From Nymphaea colorata (Eukaryota; Streptophyta; Magnoliopsida; Nymphaeales; Nymphaeaceae), in assembly GCF_008831285.2 (NCBI RefSeq), contig NC_045145.1, positions 24,486,802-24,550,801 on the forward strand: a DNA stretch of 64,000 bases, given 5' to 3'. The notes beneath the pieces are model-generated. The model had not been told where the DNA came from. It did no database searches and was given only the letters and a program-made list of their open reading frames with translations. Position 1 is the stretch's first letter. Each line of letters opens with the position of its first letter. Of this stretch, positions 55,640 through 64,000 are shown piece after piece. Made by a program: the position numbers and the translations under genes.

Positions 55640-55970
55640 TAATGAATCTTGTGAGTCCCCATAAAAACCTGCCAATCATTGACTCAACTATCAGGGCAAC
55701 TTGAATAATGTAGAACGGCTCAAGATAGGACAGGGAATGCTTGACGTGTATTAACTCCATATTTGGTGGCAGTTAGTAGGGGGCCCGAGAAATTTTAATC
55801 ACTCAACTACTAGCAAAAATACCATTATGAGGGGGGCATCAATTTATCAATTAATGTTCTAGCCCATCAATATTTAGATGGTCTAGGCCGATGACAGGGA
55901 AATGTTTAAAGTAGCATATTTTGGCACCAGAAGCTCTGGATCGATCTCTCATTTTCCTTCTGGTTGTCAC
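55640..55970. repeat. Diverged copy of the upstream-region repeat
   Basis: Words such as 'ggaatgcttgacgtgtatt', 'ctcaactactagcaaaaat' and 'gatctctcattttcc' run in the same order as in 57650-57840 and 59215-59400. This links the 5' flank of the receptor kinase to the tandem duplication further on. Confidence 0.5.
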
Positions 55971-57259
55971 ACTTGATTAGGTAGCATTCGATAGCCTCTT
56001 TTCTGAGTCTGCATTGTAAGATCCTCAGTATAAGTAAATTAAGGATCTTAGTAATATGGATTTTATATCAGGTAACATGTAAAAAACTATGGATATAAAG
56101 TCGGATGGGGGGTATTCAAGCTTAAATTCATATATTTGAAATCCTAGTGATCTCAGAACATTGTGGGTCTCAAATCTGTGGTTAAAGAAACGCACCCTTA
56201 GTTCCAATGGCATTTAATGTGAGGAACAATAAGCATCGGTCTATCTGATCAACGGACAAGTAATCGTAGTAAAAATTAAATTCTTCCCCCTTTAATTTAT
56301 ACATACTTCCACATCCCAAAGCTTTTCCAGTAAGATGGTAAGAACTTCTTTGTGTCTATATATATGTATGTGTGTGTGTGTGTGTGTAGTATGTAGTTGT
56401 CCATAACCAAAAAGCATACAAACGTTTTGTATTTAGTCGTTGTAGATTTGTTTCAAACTCCACACATATTTTATTGATAATGAGAACTGCATGCCCTACA
56501 TTAATTCAAAATAAGTCTATTTTCTAGTGTTCTAATTATTTAAATAACATGCCAAGTACAAGCCGAGTCAGTAGCACTGACCGATGCATTTTGTACAGTT
56601 GATACAATTAGTCCGTCGGATCAGCTGATTCCAGGACTAGCATTAATTTAACAGGTTTGAAGATCCTTTGCTCCATTAGTTCTTGTCTGGATCGACCTCC
56701 ACATCAAGCTTGCCATCAATCTGGATTATTTCATAAATGAACCCTACTGACTTCCTTAAGCTTCACATTTCTATGGTGAAGCTTGTTCTTGTACTTGGAC
56801 TGCACTCACTAAATTTGTATTTGGACTGCACTCACACAGATGTCAATTTTTTACATTGCTCTTCTTCTTTTGAAATTCCATTTAAATGAACGTAACATTC
56901 CCAACATTTTTTATAACTCAATTTCGTGTGGTTTTAGAAAGGGAAAATTTGGAGTGCCTACAACCATTTTTCCTCATTCCAGAGATAAGAGTAAATACCA
57001 AAGTAGTTGTTGCATGAGTTTTTACAAAATCTACATGGACCTGGTCCCTTCCTTTCCATTGTTAGTTAATTATTTCCACTCAGGTACATTGGTCCAAAAA
57101 ATTATCTATGCAGAGTTCTTGTTGAACCAAACAGAATTGATTTAGTTTGGGCCAAGCTTGTTTAATTAGTTTGAGTTTAATGAGTTATTGAACTAACCTC
57201 CTTCAAATAGCACTTGGCCCAAGTGAAATCAAGCGTTGATATTATCTGGCAGTGTTTAA
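55971..57259. other. Intergenic DNA without a supported gene
   Basis: A (TG)n microsatellite lies near 56366-56388. The 101-codon open frame at 56840-57145 has no recognisable domain. Confidence 0.4.
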
Positions 57260-58785
57260 TTTGGCACTGTTATTTAATGCTTACTTATCATTTTAATTAG
57301 TTGTTCTTCTTCAGTTTTTGTCTTTATGTTAAATAAATATTTCACCAATTTCATGTTGAAGCTTACAATTCACCTCGTGATAGGCTCAAGTCTTGCCTCT
57401 TGCCTTAAACGCCTATATCAGCCAATTAAAGTTTTTTGGTTTTTTTATCTTTTTTTAATACTGAAAAGACGGGAAAAAAGTGTCCAAAGATGTCATGATC
57501 AAAAGATAGGTTCATGACTAAGGTTCAAATTTAAATATATTGATACGTAATTAAGGAACCTCTTGAAAACTTCCAAAGAATTGACTCGTGCTGAGTATGT
57601 TGCAATTGGTGCGGATGGGTCATGGACGTTTATGACTCAGTTACTCTGACATCTTTGATGTCAAAACTTGAAGCTTGATTGAATTGGAAATGCTTGACAT
57701 ATATTGACTCGCGTGCAGATTTCTGATCGTCCCCCAACTACTCACATTTGAAGACCAGGAAAGGGACTGATGAATGAAGAGATTATTTAAGTAGTTTATT
57801 TGGGCTACAAAAGCTTTGAACAATCTCTCATGTTCCTTGTATAGTAGTTTGTTCACATTTAACTACTTGTAACCAACATTTGATGTCATGTTGACAGAAT
57901 GCTGTGAATTCTAGCACCATTCCTTCAATTTGGTGAAATGGTTGGAAAATCATTTATATGGCTGTTTTACTCAAGTTATAACACCCACCAAATGCTCCAG
58001 CAGGCTCCAATCATAGTTGGGTGAGCAGGAAAAGTATTTCATCTCGCCGCCCAATGAGAAGTTTGAAACCCTCACGCTTCCCCCCAACCTCTCTGCTTTG
58101 TGCTATCAGCTTGTGAACCTAACCTTATGAAATTAATTCTTTATTCAAGGAAAAAATGAATCCATGATCAAGCAATATCTCATCCAAAAGGTTTATTGTT
58201 CTGGCCTTAGCATGAAGATACACACAGTTAAATGTATGAGAATTTCACAAAATAAGTTCATGCTTTGCTGGATGACAAAGCATGCCACTGTTGTCGATTA
58301 CATAAAAAGACAAAAGCAGTTAAATGAAAGTGTATTTTTGTGATTTCATCAAACCCTAAAACTTGTTTTTGTAAAAGCTTCATTTCTTTGCTTTTAAGGC
58401 ACAGTGTCGAAGTTGAACATGTTGTGGATCAATACATGATAGAGTGCAAGATCCAAGTTCAAGCTAAAACCAAATCATTTGGTAAATGGAACACTTTGAA
58501 AGTGTCCTATGCATATGCCCCAAAGATTAGGGGAGATTCATTGACATCTAGTTCTAATGTTCTATGAATCTGCCCAAATTTTGAGGCAGGTTAATGGAAC
58601 ACTCGCATAATGTTCTAAAACCCCGAAACAATCCCTTTACAAACATCCAACTCAAGGTTTAGATACAAATTCTTGTTGTTAATTAGGTGGTCTCAATGTG
58701 TATATAGGAAAAGTCTATGTTGCCAGATGTTAGATAGTTGTGTGGTTAAAATTTAGAAATTTGTTGCTATAAGTAAATTGTCGTC
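57260..58785. repeat. Tandem duplication, copy 1 (~1.5 kb)
   Basis: Matches 58786-59998 in the same orientation over most of its length. Shared runs include 'gtgtccaaagatgtcatgat', 'tttgatttcatgttgacaga' (with a G in this copy), 'gatcaagcaatatctcatcc' and 'gttaaatgtatg'. This copy has about 300 bp that the other lacks, at about 57990-58090 and 58480-58640. No coding sequence is conserved between the copies. Confidence 0.85.
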
Positions 58786-59918
58786 CACCATAAATTTGAC
58801 ATTGCTGCTTAGTGCCTATCATTTAAATTAGTTGTTCGTTTTCAGTTTTTGTCTCTTTTTTTTTGAAATATATATTTTACCAATTTCATTTTGAAGCTTA
58901 CACTTCACCTCCTGATAGGCTAAATGTCTTGCTTCATGTTTTAAACTCTTTACCAGCCAATTAAAGTTTTTGGTTTTTTTATCTTCCTTAATACTCAAAA
59001 GATGGAAGAAAAGTGTCCAAAGATGTCATGATCAAAAGATAGGTTCAGGACTAAGGTTCAAATTTAAATATATTGATACATAATTGAGGGTCCTCTTGAA
59101 GACTTCCAATCTGAATTGAATAGTGCTGAGCACGCCGCATTTAGTGCGGACGGGTTATGGACGTTTATGACTCGCTTACTCTGACATCTTCAATGTCAAC
59201 GCTTGAAGCTTGATAGAATTGGAAATGCTTAACGGATATTGACTCGAATGCATACTGCTGGTAGGTATTTAATAGGGGAGAAAGTAATTTAGTCCCCTAA
59301 CTACGCACAATTGAAGACTAGGGAAGGCATTGAAGATATGTTTTAACTAGTTTAGTTGGCACAAGCTTTGAATCAATCTCTCTTGTTCCCTGTATAGTAG
59401 TTTGTCACGTTTAACTACTTTTAACCATCATTTGATTTCATGTTGACAGAATGCAGTGGATTCAAGCACCATTCATTCAATTTGATGAAATGGTGAGAAA
59501 ACCATTTTTATGGCTGCTCTACTCAAGTTATAACACTACAAATGCCTCTATGTGTGGAGAATTATTTCATTCTGTCCTCTGGTTTGCGCTATCTTCCTGT
59601 AAACCCAATTTTGTGAAATTAATTCTTTATTCATGGGACAAGTTGAATCCGTGATCAAGCAATATCTCATCCAAAATGTTTATTGTTGAGACCTTAGCAT
59701 GAGACTACACAGTTAAATGTATGTAAATTTTACAAAAAGACTTTCATTCTTTGATGGATGACAAATACATGGTACTGTTAAAGCTTCAGTTCCTTACTTT
59801 TAAGGTGCCACGTCTAAGTTGATGATGTTGTTGGTCAATACATGATAAAGTACAGGATCCTAGTTCAAAAACCCTGGGTTCATCCAAATGAAGGTTTGGA
59901 CTCCAATTATTATTGTTC

Positions 59919-59955
<37 letters not shown>

Positions 59956-59998
59956 AATCAACGTTGGTAGATGCCAATAAGTTGTTGTATGGTTAGAA
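58786..59998. repeat. Tandem duplication, copy 2 (~1.2 kb)
   Basis: Partner of 57260-58785, directly downstream of it, with a (TA)n microsatellite (about 59922-59951) not present in copy 1. Short open frames (for example 59451-59654) are not preserved in copy 1. Confidence 0.85.
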
Positions 59999-61477
59999 AC
60001 TGAGTGTCACTCAACTTTTATTTGTCCAAAAATTGATGAAGTCCTATTCAATTTTGTTCACACCTCTGGGGGCCCGACAGAAATTAAGTGTATAGTGTCA
60101 CAAATATCGTGATATTTAAAAAATATCATCATATTAACATAAAAAATAAGAACAACTAGAAAAAGGGAAATCGATATGTTGAAAAAAAAAGAAAATTATA
60201 TTTATCATATTTTTTCACATTTTTTTGCAATTTTTTCTATTTTTCATTTTTCTGTTTTTTAGCATTGACATTATCATGGATTCAAATTTAAACTCAAACT
60301 AAATTATATCTCATGATGTTTATCATCATTAAATGTTCTTTATCACTTTTATATAGTTTTATTTATGTTTTCTTATTACTTTCTGATTTAATGAATTTAT
60401 AGCTATTTTTAACCTTTTTGAGTTTTTTCTGAGATTTTCCTAAGAAAACAACTTTCCCGAATCATACTCAACAAAAATCTTGCTATTAAAAACCCCATAC
60501 CGATATTTCTGACAATCAGTTTGACACCTATTGCTACCTTCAAAGAAGCTTATTAGAGGACTCAGCCTCTTCAAAAGAAAATGTAGCTTATTTTGCAATG
60601 GGTAAGTGGAAGGTGGGGAGTAAGTATTTGTTCACATCAATTTGGAGATCGGCATGTCATTAAAATTGGAGGTTGTATCTCGTGCTCCCTTATGGGTTTG
60701 GGTCTTGCAAAGATGTTGGGAGGATCTTTTCATAGTGTAGTTAGCTATATTAGGGCATCCAGGTTTGGTTTCATTTGGATTTTGGTTTTGCATGTGTGAT
60801 CATAGGTTCAAGTGTTGAAGCCGCTTTGATACTATTGTAACAACTTGAGTCATACTCCTACACCGGATTTGAACCCCTGATTTAACAGATCTAACCCACC
60901 CCCTTGCAAGTTCAAATGAACTAAGATAATCAATCACTTAACAGCCTCCTTTATAAGTCTTTCAAAATTCTTCGTAATCTTACATATAAAGGATTAAACT
61001 TTTGAGGTGTTAAACAATTTCTCAACTTTGTAGTTGATTGTTATTCTGTATGTGGATAGCTTTGGGAGCAAAATCTGAAACATGAGAGCGAGATTAATTT
61101 CTGCCCTTGCAAATTGGTTAGACCTATTCAAGATGACAATAGACGATTGAGTGTAGTGGTGGAAGAGGGGCACTAATACATCTTATTATTGCGATGGAAT
61201 GAATGCATATTGGACTACGGGACAGCAGCCTAAGTCTGGTGTGGGCCCTGCATATAGCTAGGCCTGAGTCTAGTGTTGGCATACAATCCGTTATCATACA
61301 ATCCAGCCACAAGGTAGCTCTGCTATTGCCCGCCGGTGGTTCTCCAACACAGCGAGGAGGAGGCGACGATTTCTTCTTGTTAATGTGTCGCCGATGTCCC
61401 CGGTGGTTTTGAGCCAATGGTTGCCAACACCGTCAAAGGGAGGTGACAGTTTCTCCCCATTCATGGTCACAACTGAC
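59999..61477. other. Intergenic DNA without a supported gene
   Basis: AT-rich to about 61120, then GC-richer. The overlapping open frames at 61124-61417 on both strands have no known domain. Confidence 0.4.
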
Positions 61478-62283
61478 TAGGCTGCACAAAGAGTCGAGCC
61501 AACTTGGGCTCAACTCGAACTCACTCGAGTAAACCTGACTCGAGTTCCACTCGTTTTCTGTATGAGTTGAGCTCGAGCTTAAATATAAGCTCGAATATAT
61601 TAGCAAGCCGAGTTTGAGTTGGTTGGACTCGACTCAGCTGGGCTTTTTGCTTGGTTTGTTAAATTTTACAAACTTTTTATTATTTTTTTTCTCATTGCTT
61701 TCTTTACGTGTTTTGAATTTTTCATTTCCTTTTCTCTCTCTTCACCCATGCTTCCTCTTACCTTCATCATTACACCCACCACCTACCCTCATCATTACTC
61801 TTTTCAATCAATCAACCTCATTCGTTTTCCCTCTCATTTTTCTCTCCTCACCCACGCTTTCCCTTATCATTTTTTCTCTCATCTATCTTCACCCTACATT
61901 TCCTCCTCCGTTGGTGGCAGATGACCAAAGGTAAGCAGCCCCTCAAGTTTCTCTTCCAGGATTGTTGTATGTGTCGGTTGGGATACATTACAGTCCTTTT
62001 TTATTTTTTGTATGTGTTCTTTTTGGGTTTCTGGAAATTGGGTGTTCCTGCATTGAGTTCTAACTTCAGAGATGAAACACAATGTAGAATAGTTTATGCT
62101 TTCTGGGGAAAACATACAGGATAAATGAGTTAAAACGAGCCCACGAGTCGAGCTCAAGCTCAAACACAGTCTCTCGAGTCAATTTCGAGTTTGAGTTCGA
62201 GTTATGGATCTTGTGTCGAGCTCGAGCTGACTAAACATGACTAGATCTGAGCTCGAGCTTGACTCTGCTTGTGTGCAGCCCTA
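61478..62283. mobile_element. Non-autonomous hAT-type element, 806 bp
   Basis: The left end 'taggctgcaca' and the right end (inward 'tagggctgcacac') form terminal inverted repeats, with 'agtcgagc' and 'agagtcaagc' just inside. The flanking 8-mers 'caactgac' (61470-61477) and 'cagctgcc' (62284-62291) match at 6 of 8, fitting the 8-bp target duplication of hAT elements. Subterminal zones are rich in 'ctcgagctcgag' words. The middle is CT-rich with an open frame of 106 codons and no transposase, so it would depend on a transposase made elsewhere. Confidence 0.8.
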
Positions 62284-62393
62284 CAGCTGCCGCCTCAACT
62301 ATTTTGTTTTTTACTTTTACTTTTTTAAGTAACAAGGAACGTCAGATAAAAAAATCGGATGCTCCACAAGAAACACATAATTGACATAATGAT

Positions 62394-62420
62394 ACACACA
62401 CACACACACACATATATATA
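62394..62420. repeat. (CA)n(TA)n microsatellite
   Basis: About nine CA units and four TA units. Confidence 0.9.
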
Positions 62421-62439
62421 TCATCTATATAAGTGTTAA

Positions 62440-62830
62440 TAAATTCAATTTGGATCATATATCTGACCAAATTAACTACTTTAAAAGAATTGGATTATAT
62501 AACAAATTATCATCTGAATCAGTCGGACCAAATACAGCTTTAAGAAATAACACATGATCGTATTCAGATTCAGATTTAACTAAATATTTCAACAGATTTG
62601 GAATCGATTTCAGATTCATGTTAAATAAATCTCCTCTATTTGATATCCATCCATTTGAAAGTTCGTTCCGGACATATTATAAAGTGGTTCAGTCTGTTTA
62701 AAAGTCAGACTCAGATTTAGATGTGAATTTGACAATCAGATTTGCCTAGGATTTGAATTATATTCAAATTTGGATTCAGATTTGATATAGACATTTCTTC
62801 TTTTGCAGTGAGAGATAGGAAGAGTTGTTC
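62440..62830. repeat. AGATTC-word repeat block
   Basis: Recurring 'cagattcagattt' and 'gatttggattcagattt' words, the same vocabulary as 37360-37800 and 44150-44290. Probably a remnant of the same family. Ends not defined. Confidence 0.45.
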
Positions 62831-63433
62831 AGAAATTATAAATCCTATAAAGTCATTTACCAATGTTTCCTATAAACGTCATTTTCATGTTCATTACCTT
62901 GTTTGGTGACAATGAGATTACATCCATGTGCTTCTCAGCCCCTAGATTACCTGCCATTGTTCCATAGTTGCTATTTCAGTTGTCCATCCCATCCTCTGGC
63001 AAAAAAATGCTGCATACGAGTATTGCTCAAGGTGACAAGCTACTTTTCCATAGGAGAAGTGGCCGAAGTACATCTCGTTGTGAGCTAGATGAGATGAGTA
63101 TTTCATTTTACTGCTGGGTTGAAAGTTGAAGCCTTTCACCCTTTTCCTCCTTCCTCCTAGAGTGGTAGGTTTGTTTTTGTGATATGATTCAATTTGCATA
63201 TTGGTGTGCTTCCTTTTACAACACAAGGAGTTGATGCCATGAGAACTTGAACCCGCTACCAGCCCCTGCCCTGTCCAGTACGCCATTCCATTCATAGATG
63301 AAATGACTAAGATATATAATAATTAAATTTGTTTTAGGGTTAGAAACTACAAATTCCACCATTTTTTTCTGGAAATCTTGCATAAGTCCTACTTTTTGAC
63401 AGCTTTGAAAAGTCGGTGACATTTTCACCAATA
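62831..63433. other. Spacer, possibly inside a CACTA element
   Basis: Words such as 'tttaccaatgtttcct' near 62858 recur near 63496 next to the CACTA end, so this stretch may belong to that element. No transposase domain is recognised in its open frames. Confidence 0.3.
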
Positions 63434-63541
63434 TTCTCTTAACTGATGTCCCGACTAAACGACGGTAAAATTTTTACTGATGTTCTTTCCTCCTTTACCA
63501 ATGTTTCCTGGCCATTGGTAAAATACCAATTTTTTGTAGTG
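63434..63541. mobile_element. CACTA (En/Spm) element terminus
   Basis: The plus strand ends 'ccaattttttgtagtg', which reads inward CACTACAAAAAATTGG, the usual CACTA terminal motif. Subterminal words 'ggtaaaat' and 'ttaccaatg' repeat inside it in both orientations. The opposite terminus was not found in the window. Confidence 0.6.
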
Positions 63542-63744
63542 GGGCAGCTATCCACATGGTTGAAGTTTTTCCTTGGATACCAAAAGTTGGTAGAATATCA
63601 AATCCCCCAAATCATCAAAGTTTTTTGGGAGATCCACTGGAACATCATAATGGTATTGGCTGCCACTGCAAACGAACGACAAAATTTTCTCTCAGCAACA
63701 TTTGCGTCGGAAGGACAAGCAGTGGGGCATATTGGGCCGGTTTA
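63542..63744. other. Spacer with no recognisable gene
   Basis: The open frames here (63446-63754 and 63556-63879) have no known domain. Confidence 0.4.
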
Positions 63745-64000
63745 TACATGCTGAGGCAGGGCACCAGGTCGGGCTGTTGCCGGATACCCGGCACCCGGCC
63801 TGACTCGGGCCCGAGCACGAGAAAAATGGACCCGGGCCAGCCCGAGTCGTTATGGGGCTGGCCCGGGTGGGCCGGATAAGCCCGATTCGAGCCCAACAAG
63901 TTATTTTTAAAAAATTTTATTAATTTATATATATATATACACAATATTTTATTATAATTAATTATATTAATTATTATTTCATATTAAAATTATATATTTT
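63745..64000. mobile_element. GC-flanked dispersed repeat, copy C, cut by the window end
   Basis: A GGGC/GCCC-word block (63755-63895) followed by an AT core almost identical in plan to 11530-11640 ('tattaatttatatatat', 'aatattttattataatta'). The distal GC block would lie beyond base 64000. Confidence 0.6.

Noticed and set aside
63215-63290. tRNA B-box-like word on the minus strand ('gcgggttcaagttc')
   Set aside because: No acceptor stem or A box around it.

Overview
The window is nuclear DNA of a flowering plant. This rests on plant-type telomere heptamers (TTTAGGG), a CC-NBS-LRR resistance gene relic, an LRR receptor kinase of the EFR/Xa21/FLS2 class with its usual GT-AG kinase intron, Ty1/copia elements primed by initiator tRNA-Met, gypsy-type solo LTRs, hAT and CACTA ends, and the first exon of a vacuolar ATPase subunit E. 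The species cannot be told from the sequence. No intact protein-coding gene was found. The recognisable genes are pseudogenes or fragments in AT-rich, transposon-dense DNA, and one 100-N assembly gap lies at 30925-31024.

Layout. 1-2770: three repeat structures, namely a long-armed fold-back element cut by the window edge, a ~130-bp tandem array, and a ~730-bp hairpin whose inner stem matches at 53 of 54 positions. 4771-8036: a promoter-like block (second copy at 27177), a 1.56-kb inverted repeat with ~730-bp arms, then a broken copia gag with PBS and one complete 651-bp LTR. 8037-16295: mostly unannotatable AT-rich DNA with a GC-rich dispersed repeat (11420) and degenerate repeats (13725-15200). 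16296-24146: a complete but decayed copia element on the minus strand, split in its RNase H by a 2.94-kb gypsy-like solo LTR with a perfect 5-bp target duplication. 25711-25976: promoter and first exon of a VHA-E retained as a fragment.

30740-35010: remains of an NLR cluster. An LRR tail and then a CC-NB-ARC-LRR head lie in the same orientation, and the head's start codon follows an interstitial telomeric repeat. 35018-36256: LINE ORF1 remnants, partly duplicated. 36825-49905: hAT-like and word-repeat elements (one carrying a receptor-kinase exon fragment), a miniature LTR element (39430-40847), a copia gag relic, a second decayed copy of the solo-LTR family, and a copia RT fragment. 50584-55341: an LRR receptor kinase pseudogene on the minus strand, with its kinase catalytic loop deleted. 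Its upstream sequence resembles a ~1.2-1.5-kb tandem duplication at 57260-59998. 60000-64000: an hAT-type element with 8-bp target duplication, a CACTA end, and a third copy of the GC-rich dispersed repeat.

Together this looks like a decaying immune-receptor neighbourhood (NLR plus RLK) shaped by nested transposition. The structures most worth testing for activity are the inverted repeats, which could give long double-stranded RNA if transcribed. All calls come from reading the sequence. No database search was possible, and the boundaries of degenerate repeats are approximate.
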